A stretch of 12,082 nt of DNA from the NCBI GenBank assembly GCA_023230905.1, contig JALNWL010000059.1, positions 1-12,082 on the forward strand, given 5' to 3'. The DNA comes from Syntrophales bacterium. GTDB taxonomy: Bacteria; Desulfobacterota; Syntrophia; Syntrophales; UBA2251. The position numbers were made by a program, and so were the translations under genes. The notes below the pieces were generated by a model, which did no database searches, was not told where the DNA came from, and was given only the letters and a program-made list of their open reading frames with translations. This document shows positions 1-5,670 of this stretch, piece by piece (positions within the stretch are counted from its first letter, which is position 1; the number at the start of each line of letters is the position of its first letter).

Positions 1-534
1 GGCGTTCCCGTCCTCGACGTCATCGACGCCGGGGCCCGGATGACCATCCGGACGACCCGCACGAAGCACGTCGGCGTCATCGGCACGCCCGCGACCGTCA
101 ACAGCAACACGTATGCGCGGGCGATCCACCGCCTCGATCCGGAGGTCCGGATCTTCTCCCAGGCCTGCGCCCTGTTCGTCCCGCTGGTAGAGGAAGGCTG
201 GTTCGACCACCCCGTCACGCGCCTCACGGCCCAGGAGTATCTGAAGCCGATCCTCGCGGAGGGCATCGACACCCTCGTCCTGGGCTGCACCCATTATCCC
301 CTGCTCAAGGCCCTCCTGCGGGAGGTGACGGGGCCCGCGATCCTCCTGGTCGATTCCGCGGAGGCGATGGCGGACATCACGGCCGATCTTCTGACCGCCC
401 GTGAACTCGCGAATCCGGACCGGGAGCCGCCCGATTACCGGTTCTACGTGACCGACGTCCCCTTGCACTTTCAGGGCATCGGCGAGCGGATCCTGGGCCG
501 GTCCCTGCCCCACGTGGAGCGGGTCAGCCTGTAA
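1..534 (+). CDS. murI: Glutamate racemase, C-terminal part (5' end outside window)
   Basis: Cytoplasmic enzyme that interconverts L- and D-glutamate to supply D-Glu for peptidoglycan. The reading frame is open from base 1 and gives about 177 residues of a family usually near 260-280, so roughly the first third is missing. Visible family signatures are the VIGTPATVNSNTY segment, the FVPLVEEG segment, and LGCTHYPLL, whose Cys (codon 286-288) is the second catalytic cysteine, followed by its His. The first catalytic Cys would lie upstream of the window. An internal ATG at 40 is not the start, because homologous sequence continues upstream of it. The stop codon TAA (532-534) is one base before the next ATG, so the two genes are probably cotranscribed and translationally coupled. 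Identification is secure from the motifs. Confidence 0.95.
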   Translation, partial: GVPVLDVIDAGARMTIRTTRTKHVGVIGTPATVNSNTYARAIHRLDPEVRIFSQACALFVPLVEEGWFDHPVTRLTAQEYLKPILAEGIDTLVLGCTHYPLLKALLREVTGPAILLVDSAEAMADITADLLTARELANPDREPPDYRFYVTDVPLHFQGIGERILGRSLPHVERVSL

Positions 535-535
535 C

Positions 536-1711
536 ATGGACCGTCGCACCTTCCTTTACTCCCTCCTCGTCACCTTCTTCATCAACGCCTTTCTGACCCT
601 GTTTTTTCTCTTCCCGGCCGCCCTGCAGCGGCAGGCCATGCCCCTGTCGCTCATCGGCTGGGTCATGGGCGTCGGCAGCGTCGGCGCCCTCCTGAGCCGT
701 CCGATCGGCAGCACCATGACCGAAACGCTGGGACTCATCCGGAGCCTCCTGGTCCTGTGCCTGGGTCTGATCGTGGTTTCCATTCCTCTGATCTGGGCAC
801 GAACGTTCTGGCCGCTGTTCTTCCTGCGGGCGGGGGGGGGATTTCTCTTCGGGATGGCGGTCGTCACCCTGACGACCTATCAGGCCTTCGCCATCCCCGT
901 CAAACAGCGGGGCAGCACCTTCGCCTGGATCGGGATCGCCTACGTCGCGCCCCAGCTGGTCGTGCTGCCCCTCGCGGAGTGGTTCGTCACGCGCGGCCGG
1001 ATCGATCTCTATATGGGCCTTGCGCCCCTGTTCGCCCTGCTGACCTTCCTGTTCGCCCTCGCGCTTCCCCCCCCTCCCGCGGCGGCGGACAAAGACCGGT
1101 CCCCCGCCGCGCCTCAGGAGACGCCGTGGGGAAGCTGGGCGGACATCCTCGTGATTCCCGGCTTCTGGGCGCTCGTCCTGGCAACCTTCACCTTCGCCAT
1201 GCTCAACGGCACCACCCTGCAGTACCTGCCGGCCTTCATCAAGGACCAGGGGCTCATCGCCAGTTCCTTCCTGGTCGTCAATTCCGCCACCGCCCTGACC
1301 GTGAGGCTTTTCGCCTATCGCCTGATGGACCGCCTTAACCGCCCCCGGGCCATCGGTCTGATCCTGACCGGCATGGGAACGGCCCTGTTCCTGCTGCACT
1401 GGGCCGACAGCCATGCCGCCTTCATCGCCGGCGGCCTCCTCTACGGGATGTTCATGGGCATCGGCTTCCCCATCATCCTCGCCCTGGCGCCGGATATCTT
1501 TCCCCCGCGCCTGATGCCCAAGGGGGTTTCCATCAGTATGCTGGCCATGGACGCCGGTTTCGTCCTCGCCCCCATCTTCGCCGGTTACCTCGGACAGCGC
1601 TTCGGGCTGGGACTCGTCTTCACGGCGGTCGGCGCCGGCGCCGTCCTGAGCGGCCTGGCGGTGACCCTGGCCAACCGGCGGATCATCCGGGGCGGGTTCT
1701 GGCAATCGTGA
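536..1711 (+). CDS. MFS transporter, 12 predicted TM helices
   Basis: A 391-residue inner-membrane protein made almost entirely of hydrophobic helices in two groups of about six. They are separated by a hydrophilic Pro/Ala-rich loop at about residues 178-205, the usual 12-helix Major Facilitator layout. A degenerate motif-A-like segment (GALLSRPIG, about residues 50-58) follows the second helix. A glycine-rich stretch (RAGGGFLFG) sits near residue 100, and the pair-helix pattern repeats in the C-terminal half. The substrate cannot be read from sequence. The ATG lies one base after the murI stop, with no good Shine-Dalgarno at normal spacing (GGAG at 516-519 is too far). Translational coupling is therefore likely. 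A run of nine G bases (832-840) lies inside the gene. The family call is firm, the function open. Confidence 0.88.
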   Translation: MDRRTFLYSLLVTFFINAFLTLFFLFPAALQRQAMPLSLIGWVMGVGSVGALLSRPIGSTMTETLGLIRSLLVLCLGLIVVSIPLIWARTFWPLFFLRAGGGFLFGMAVVTLTTYQAFAIPVKQRGSTFAWIGIAYVAPQLVVLPLAEWFVTRGRIDLYMGLAPLFALLTFLFALALPPPPAAADKDRSPAAPQETPWGSWADILVIPGFWALVLATFTFAMLNGTTLQYLPAFIKDQGLIASSFLVVNSATALTVRLFAYRLMDRLNRPRAIGLILTGMGTALFLLHWADSHAAFIAGGLLYGMFMGIGFPIILALAPDIFPPRLMPKGVSISMLAMDAGFVLAPIFAGYLGQRFGLGLVFTAVGAGAVLSGLAVTLANRRIIRGGFWQS

Positions 1712-1950
1712 TCCCGGCAATAGCGGCCTCAAGATTGACTTCGCAGCCAAAGCGCTAAAGGGAGAATGCAGGGGCCGTGACAGGGCTGGAGCAGAGGAAT
1801 GCCCTGGCGTGGCCTCGGCCTGCCGCCATCGATTCCTCCGCCGGATCTGAGGCAACAACCGGGTTGACATGTGGATCGGTTCTCCCTATATAGAAGGTCG
1901 CCTGACGACGAGGCGGCATCCATCATCAAAAAAAACAGGGGGACTATCAG
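1712..1950 (+). other. Intergenic region with promoter and leader
   Basis: 239 bases without a convincing gene. It holds the sigma70-type promoter at 1864-1892, then an untranslated leader of about 50 bases with a poly-A run (about 1928-1935) just upstream of the ribosome binding site AGGGGGA (1937-1943), 7 bases before the ATG at 1951. I saw no strong terminator after the MFS gene. Confidence 0.6.
1864..1892 (+). promoter_or_regulatory. Sigma70-type promoter of the crotonase operon
   Basis: A perfect -35 box TTGACA (1864-1869) is followed by exactly 17 bases and a TATATA -10 box (1887-1892). Transcription would start near 1899, about 50 bases upstream of the ATG at 1951. Consensus -35 and ideal spacing in GC-rich surroundings make chance occurrence unlikely, but the -10 matches the consensus only in part. 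Confidence 0.7.
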
Positions 1951-2793
1951 ATGCGCATTGAGGAATTCAAGGAAATCGTCTACGGGAAGGAAGACAGCGG
2001 CATCGTCACCGTCACGCTGAACATCCCGAAACGGAAGAACGCCATCAGCCCGTACACCTTGTACGAATTGTTCTGGGCCGTCGACGCCATGGAAAAGGAC
2101 GAGACGGCCCGGGTGATGATCCTCACCGGCGCCAAGGATCCCGACAACGACGATCCCGCCAAAGAGGCCTTCTGCAGCGGCGGCTACTTCAACCCGAACG
2201 CCATGGCCGGCGTCAGCGACGAGATCAAGGCCGACATCGACATGACCGACATCGCCCAGGCGAGGCTAACGCTCAAGATGTGGCAGTGCGACAAGCCGAT
2301 CATCGCCGCGGTGAACGGCCTGTTCATCGGCGGCGGCTTCACGATGTGCCTGGCCGGCTGCGACCTGATCTACTGCTCCGAGCACGCATGGGCCCAGCTC
2401 CCCTTCATCGGCCTCGGCATCATCCCCGAGCTCGCCTCCAGCTACCTGCTGCCGCGCCTGATCGGATTCCAGCGGGCCAAGGAGATCATGTTCTTCGGCG
2501 ATCGCATCCCGGCCAAGAAGCTCTTCGAGATGGGAATCGTCAACAAGGTTCTGCCCCACGACCAGTTGTTGGCCCACGCGCGCGATATGGCGCTCCGGCT
2601 GATCCCGCCGAAGGCCGCCGGCTACGCCGTCCGCACCGCCAAGCGGACCCTCCACCAGCCGCTGTTCGACGCGATCGCGACGGCCCTGAACCTGGAAAAC
2701 AAGGGGCTCAACGACTGCTTCAAGACAACCGACTTCATGGAGGCCCTGACCGCCCGCGTGGAGAAACGCCCCCCGGCCTTCCAGGGAAAATAA
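1951..2793 (+). CDS. Enoyl-CoA hydratase/isomerase (crotonase superfamily), isomerase-like active site
   Basis: A 280-residue cytoplasmic acyl-CoA enzyme. The two oxyanion-hole segments are visible: FCSGG (residues 74-78) and NGLFIGGGF (122-130). In hydratases the residue two after GGG is the first catalytic Glu; here it is Thr131. The downstream PFIGLGIIPELASS (151-164) carries Glu160 in the PE-x-x-SS context known from delta3,delta2-enoyl-CoA isomerases such as ECI2. A single acid/base Glu therefore points to double-bond isomerisation or a related reaction rather than classical hydration. The length is normal for the superfamily. The start is set by AGGGGGA at 1937-1943. It is the first gene after the promoter at 1864-1892 and is probably cotranscribed with the next two genes. 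The substrate is unknown. Confidence 0.88.
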   Translation: MRIEEFKEIVYGKEDSGIVTVTLNIPKRKNAISPYTLYELFWAVDAMEKDETARVMILTGAKDPDNDDPAKEAFCSGGYFNPNAMAGVSDEIKADIDMTDIAQARLTLKMWQCDKPIIAAVNGLFIGGGFTMCLAGCDLIYCSEHAWAQLPFIGLGIIPELASSYLLPRLIGFQRAKEIMFFGDRIPAKKLFEMGIVNKVLPHDQLLAHARDMALRLIPPKAAGYAVRTAKRTLHQPLFDAIATALNLENKGLNDCFKTTDFMEALTARVEKRPPAFQGK

Positions 2794-2814
2794 CGGCGCG
2801 GGACGACACGCTGA

Positions 2815-2841
2815 GGCGTCCGCGCGGGCGCGTGAGACGCC
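2815..2841 (+). other. GC-rich hairpin just before the PPC gene ribosome binding site
   Basis: GGCGTC (2815-2820) pairs with GACGCC (2836-2841), and an inner CGCG (2821-2824) pairs with CGCG (2829-2832) around a CGGG loop, with TGA bulged. It ends one base before the GGGAG ribosome binding site (2842-2846). It could slow ribosome access or protect mRNA ends between the two genes. It has no T-tract, so it is not a classical terminator. Confidence 0.4.
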
Positions 2842-2854
2842 GGGAGTCGAAGAC

Positions 2855-3289
2855 ATGCAGAACCAACGCGCGGGCAACACCCATGTTCTCCGGCTGGACC
2901 GGGGCGAGGAGATCGTCACCGAACTGACCCGTTTCTGCAAGTCGCGGGGGATTGCCCTGGGCCTCGTCACGGGCATCGGGGCGGTCGACCGGGCCACGAT
3001 CGGCCTGTTCCGCCCCGCGGAGAAGCGGTACGAGGCGACGGAAATGACGGGGGACCACGAGATCCTGAACCTCGCCGGCAACGTCACGACGATGAACGGC
3101 GAGGTCTATCTCCACCTCCACGTCACCCTGGGCGACGCGGCGCACCGGGCCTGGGGCGGGCACCTGAACGCCGCGTTTGTGAGCGCCACGGCGGAGATCT
3201 TCGTCACCGTCCTCGAAGGCGCCTGCGAACGGGCCATGGACGAGACCGTCGGGCTCAACCTGATGCGGTTCGGATCACCCACCTCATGA
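2855..3289 (+). CDS. PPC/DUF296 domain protein
   Basis: A 144-residue protein that is nearly all one PPC (DUF296) domain, the fold that is fused to AT-hooks in plants but stands alone in bacteria. Family features visible are the N-terminal VLRLDRGEEI segment (11-20), the glycine turn LVTGIGAVD (37-45), and the conserved LHLHVTLGD (86-94) followed by GGHL (101-104). His87, His89 and His103 are placed like the histidines proposed to bind a metal in bacterial PPC proteins. There is no AT-hook or signal peptide, so it should be cytoplasmic and probably trimeric like its family. Its role is unknown. GGGAG (2842-2846) sits 8 bases before the ATG. It lies 61 bases after the crotonase gene and 28 before the transporter gene, consistent with one operon. 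Confidence 0.88.
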   Translation: MQNQRAGNTHVLRLDRGEEIVTELTRFCKSRGIALGLVTGIGAVDRATIGLFRPAEKRYEATEMTGDHEILNLAGNVTTMNGEVYLHLHVTLGDAAHRAWGGHLNAAFVSATAEIFVTVLEGACERAMDETVGLNLMRFGSPTS

Positions 3290-3317
3290 CGCCCCCGCAC
3301 GGCACACAGAGGCCCTC

Positions 3318-4772
3318 TTGAGGCCCGGCGGCCGGATGCACACGCCGCTGCCGCCGGAGACCGGAAACGACCGGGAATCCGGAAGTCCCGCCGTGCGCCG
3401 AGCGACCCTGGTCACCGCCACCGTGACGGCCTTCCTCACCCCGTTTATGGGGTCGGCCGTCAATGTCGCCTTGCCCAGCATCGGCCGCGAACTCGCCATG
3501 GACGCCATCGATCTGGGCTGGGTGGCCACGGCCTTCATCCTCGCGGCGGCGGCCAGCCTCGTCCCTTTCGGCCGCATCGCCGACATTCACGGACGCAAGC
3601 GGATCTTCATGTGGGGCGTCGTCCTGTTCACCGCCGCGTCGGGCCTCTGCGCCCTGGCCGCTTCGGCCCGGCTTCTCATCCTGGCACGGGTTATCCAGGG
3701 CGTGGGCGGCGCCATGATCTTCGGAACCGGCCCCGCCATCCTCGTTTCCGTCTTCCCCGCGGCCCAGCGGGGGCGGGTCCTCGGCTTCAACGTCGCCGCC
3801 GTCTACGTCGGTCTGTCCATCGGCCCGTTCCTAGGCGGACTGCTGACCCAGCACCTGGGCTGGCGGAGCATCTTCCTCGTCATGGTTCCCCTGGGATGCC
3901 TGCTCGTTTATTACATCCTGAGACACATGCCCGTCGAGTGGGCCGACGCCCGGGGAGAGCCCTTCGACACCGTCGGCGCGCTCCTCTACGCGTTCGGGTT
4001 GACGGCACTCATGTACGGGTTCTCCTGCCTCCCGGAGATGCGCGGCGCCGGATTCATCGCCGCGGGAGGCGCCGGGCTGGTCCTCTTCGCGGCCTGGGAG
4101 GTGCGCACCGCCTATCCCATCCTGAACATCCGGATCTTCCGTAGCAACCGCACCTTCGCGTTTTCCAATCTCGCCGCGCTGATCAACTACAGCGCCACCT
4201 TCGCCGTCTCGTTCCTGCTCAGCCTCTACCTGCAGTACATAAATGGGTTCACGCCCGTTCAGGCCGGCGTGGTCCTCGTGGCCACCCCGGTCATCCAGGC
4301 GCTCCTTTCCCCGCTGGCGGGGCGCCTCTCCGACCGGATCGCCCCCCGTCTCCTCGCCTCGGGAGGCATGGCCGCCACGGTCGTCAGTCTCGTCATGTTC
4401 ACGCGGCTCGACGCGACCAGCACGCTGCCGTATATCCTGACGGGACTTGTCATCCTGGGCGGCGGCTTTGCCTTCTTCTCCTCGCCGAACATGAACGCCA
4501 TCATGAGCGCCGTTGACCGGAGTCTGTACGGCGTCGCTTCCGGCGTCTCGGGCGCCATGCGCCTGATCGGACAGATGATGAGCATGGGCATCGCGATGAT
4601 CGCCTTCGCGATGACGATGGGGTGCACGCGCCTCTCTCCGGACTGCTACCCCCTGTTCCTGCGCGCGCTCACGATCATCTTCGCCATCCTATCCGTCCTG
4701 TGCACGGCCGGGGTCTTCGCCTCCCTCGCCCGCGGGCCGCGCGCCCGAACAGACGCGGCCGCGGGGCCATGA
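3318..4772 (+). CDS. MFS exporter of DHA2 (EmrB/QacA-like) type, about 14 TM helices
   Basis: A 484-residue inner-membrane transporter of the length typical for the 14-helix drug:H+ antiporter family. Motif A is clear as GRIADIHGRKR (85-95) after the second helix. The antiporter motif C appears as GLSIGPFLGG (165-174), followed by the family-typical LGWRSIFLV. A cytosolic-looking loop VEWADARGEPFDTVG separates the early helices from the central pair. The chosen start is TTG at 3318, because AGAGG (3308-3312) stands 5 bases upstream. An ATG at 3336 (six codons later) is an alternative with a poorer site. The transported compound cannot be deduced. Its position after the crotonase and PPC genes suggests cotranscription, possibly exporting an acid or toxic intermediate, but that is inference. 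Confidence 0.88.
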   Translation: MRPGGRMHTPLPPETGNDRESGSPAVRRATLVTATVTAFLTPFMGSAVNVALPSIGRELAMDAIDLGWVATAFILAAAASLVPFGRIADIHGRKRIFMWGVVLFTAASGLCALAASARLLILARVIQGVGGAMIFGTGPAILVSVFPAAQRGRVLGFNVAAVYVGLSIGPFLGGLLTQHLGWRSIFLVMVPLGCLLVYYILRHMPVEWADARGEPFDTVGALLYAFGLTALMYGFSCLPEMRGAGFIAAGGAGLVLFAAWEVRTAYPILNIRIFRSNRTFAFSNLAALINYSATFAVSFLLSLYLQYINGFTPVQAGVVLVATPVIQALLSPLAGRLSDRIAPRLLASGGMAATVVSLVMFTRLDATSTLPYILTGLVILGGGFAFFSSPNMNAIMSAVDRSLYGVASGVSGAMRLIGQMMSMGIAMIAFAMTMGCTRLSPDCYPLFLRALTIIFAILSVLCTAGVFASLARGPRARTDAAAGP

Positions 4773-4802
4773 TGTGGATCGTGAACGGATAGCGGCCATA
4801 AA

Positions 4803-4831
4803 AAAGGCGGAGCCGATCAGACTCCGCCTTT
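4803..4831 (-). terminator. Rho-independent terminator between convergent genes
   Basis: Perfect 10-bp stem: AAAGGCGGAG (4803-4812) pairs with CTCCGCCTTT (4822-4831) around a 9-base loop. Six consecutive A bases on the plus strand (4800-4805) give a T-tract for minus-strand transcripts, so it best terminates the secreted-protein gene that ends at 4864. In the plus direction only three T bases follow, but the hairpin also lies 30 bases after the exporter stop and may act both ways. Confidence 0.85.
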
Positions 4832-4863
4832 CCGACAGGCCCTGAGGCCTTGAACCCTTCGGC

Positions 4864-5289
4864 TCAGTTTCTTTTCCCCTTGCCGGGCCCCTTGGCTTTT
4901 CCGCCGCGCTGGCCACGGTCGTCGCCATGCTTGCCGCCCTTGCGCGCATGCCGCGCTTTGTATTCCGGCACGTAGACGTTGTCGTACCACTGATTGCGCA
5001 CAAAATAGACGGGTCGATCACAGGCCTTGTATTTGTGACAATACTTCTTCCAGTTTTTCTCATGCCCGGGCGGAACATGCATATAAACCGGGGGCGGCGG
5101 CGCCACACTCACCGGCACGGGAGCGATCACAACGGGCCTGGGGAAAACGAGCTCCGGCTTGGGAAAGTTTCCCACGTCGATATGGCCGTAAAAGCCCGGC
5201 TGACCGATGGTGACCGAAACGCCGACGTCGGCCGCCTGGGCCGAAACGGCAATAAAGATCGTCACGATTACGAAGAGCATCTTTTTCAT
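4864..5289 (-). CDS. Small secreted basic protein, function unknown
   Basis: 141 residues with a clear Sec signal peptide: MKKMLF, a hydrophobic core VIVTIFIAV, and cleavage expected after SAQA or SAQAA (19-20). The mature protein starts DVGVSVTIGQPGFYG, then has a Pro/Val-rich stretch (42-67), the segment YMHVPPGHEKNW (69-80), two cysteines (Cys84, Cys90) that could form a disulfide, RPVYFVRNQWYDNVYVPEY (92-110), and a very basic Lys/Gly/His/Arg tail (111-141). It resembles a family of uncharacterised exported proteins that I recall from other Proteobacteria; no function is known to me. The start is fixed by GGGAGG (minus strand, 5304-5299), 9 bases before the ATG at 5289. The frame stays open to 5451 through the repeat, but that extension lacks a start with a ribosome site and would bury the signal peptide. 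Confidence 0.82.
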   Translation of the reverse strand: MKKMLFVIVTIFIAVSAQAADVGVSVTIGQPGFYGHIDVGNFPKPELVFPRPVVIAPVPVSVAPPPPVYMHVPPGHEKNWKKYCHKYKACDRPVYFVRNQWYDNVYVPEYKARHARKGGKHGDDRGQRGGKAKGPGKGKRN

Positions 5290-5371
5290 GTTCTTTTTCC
5301 TCCCTTTCATGATCTTCCGCACAGGTTTCTCAGGCTTCGGCGAATGGCCGTTCAGCCGCCACCGCCCGCTG

Positions 5372-5387
5372 GGCAGGTTCCCCTGCC
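5372..5387 (-). other. GNRA-loop hairpin in leader of secreted-protein gene
   Basis: On the minus strand GGCAGG-GGAA-CCTGCC is a perfect 6-bp stem closed by a GGAA loop, a GNRA-type tetraloop, about 85-100 bases upstream of the secreted-protein ATG. Copy B has a matching hairpin (8430-8444) with a five-base loop. This suggests a structured leader but matches no riboswitch class I recognise. Confidence 0.45.
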
Positions 5388-5439
5388 TGAACCGATCCTG
5401 CCGGATCGCGCCCCAAGAATCCTCCCAGCCGCCGCCCGC

Positions 5440-5445
5440 TGTCAA
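5440..5445 (-). promoter_or_regulatory. TTGACA box, probable -35 of the secreted-protein gene
   Basis: Minus-strand TTGACA, conserved in copy B (8502-8497). If it is a -35 box, the nearer palindrome (centre 5469.5) lies close to -60, the usual class I activator position. The -10 region is poor (GATTCT at 18-base spacing), as expected for an activator-dependent promoter, but it is not proof of one. Confidence 0.4.
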
Positions 5446-5462
5446 GCTCAATTCCCGTAAAG

Positions 5463-5500
5463 GTGATCAATATCACTTGATCTATGTGATCACCTTCACA
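5463..5500. promoter_or_regulatory. Two CRP/FNR-type palindromic operators (copy A)
   Basis: Site 1 is GTGA-N6-TCAC at 5463-5476 and is also GTGAT-N4-ATCAC. Site 2 is TGTGA-N6-TCACA at 5485-5500, which equals the E. coli CRP core consensus. The centres are 23 bp apart, about two helical turns. CRP/FNR-family regulators, including HcpR-type proteins of Desulfobacterota, recognise this geometry. Which family member acts here cannot be decided from the sequence. Confidence 0.65.
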
Positions 5501-5670
5501 CACCTTTCGCATCCGAGCGGGTCGAACGGTTTTTTAAAGGATCTGTCGAATCCGCCACGGACCATGGGGATAAAACGGAAGGAGGGGGATAGGCACCGAA
5601 GACGCGATGGAACACCCCCGCTCAAGACAAAAAGCCCCCCCTCTCCCAACGTTCGGGATACGGAACGATG

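Larger units (their letters stand above)
5351..5561 (-). repeat. Direct repeat copy A (regulatory module, about 211 bp)
   Basis: Aligns along its whole length with 8408-8622 in the same orientation. Shared blocks, plus strand, include CCACCGCCCGCT, CAGGTTCCCC..TGCCTGA, TCCTCCCA, TGTCAAGC, TTCACACAC or GTCACACAC, and TCTGTCGAAT. It lies immediately upstream of the secreted-protein gene. Between the copies, substitutions fall at all codon positions in the possible frames, so a DNA or RNA role fits better than a protein-coding one. Confidence 0.8.
5290..5670 (-). other. Intergenic region holding repeat copy A
   Basis: 381 bases between the kinase stop and the secreted-protein start. It contains repeat copy A (5351-5561), with paired CRP/FNR-type sites, a TTGACA box and a hairpin. 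Bases 5562-5670, just after the kinase on the minus strand, have G-runs followed by CTTTTTG. A short TCCC/GGGA hairpin with a 7-base loop lies there, at best a weak terminator for the kinase. I see no gene. Confidence 0.55.

Noticed and set aside
524..1870. 448-codon open frame on the minus strand opposite the MFS gene
   Set aside because: Low-complexity Gly/Glu/Gln/Asp-rich translation typical of the antisense of a GC-rich gene; the plus-strand MFS frame is clearly real.
2266..3087. Long minus-strand frame spanning the crotonase/PPC junction
   Set aside because: Antisense shadow with no domain, overlapping two well-supported genes.
4831..4842. Shared 12-base string TCCGACAGGCCC at 4831 and 10433
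   Set aside because: Too short, flanks unrelated; probably chance within GC-rich hairpin regions.
5290..5451. N-terminal extension of the secreted protein through repeat copy A
   Set aside because: It would bury the signal peptide, and the GGGAGG at 5304-5299 sets the start at 5289.
5351..5561. Known riboswitch (c-di-GMP, cobalamin or molybdenum-cofactor type) in the repeat
   Set aside because: None of their core consensus strings is present; only one short hairpin is shared.
5610..5670. Strong terminator after the kinase
   Set aside because: Only a 4-bp TCCC/GGGA stem and a separate G-run before CTTTTTG; no convincing stem directly before the T-run.
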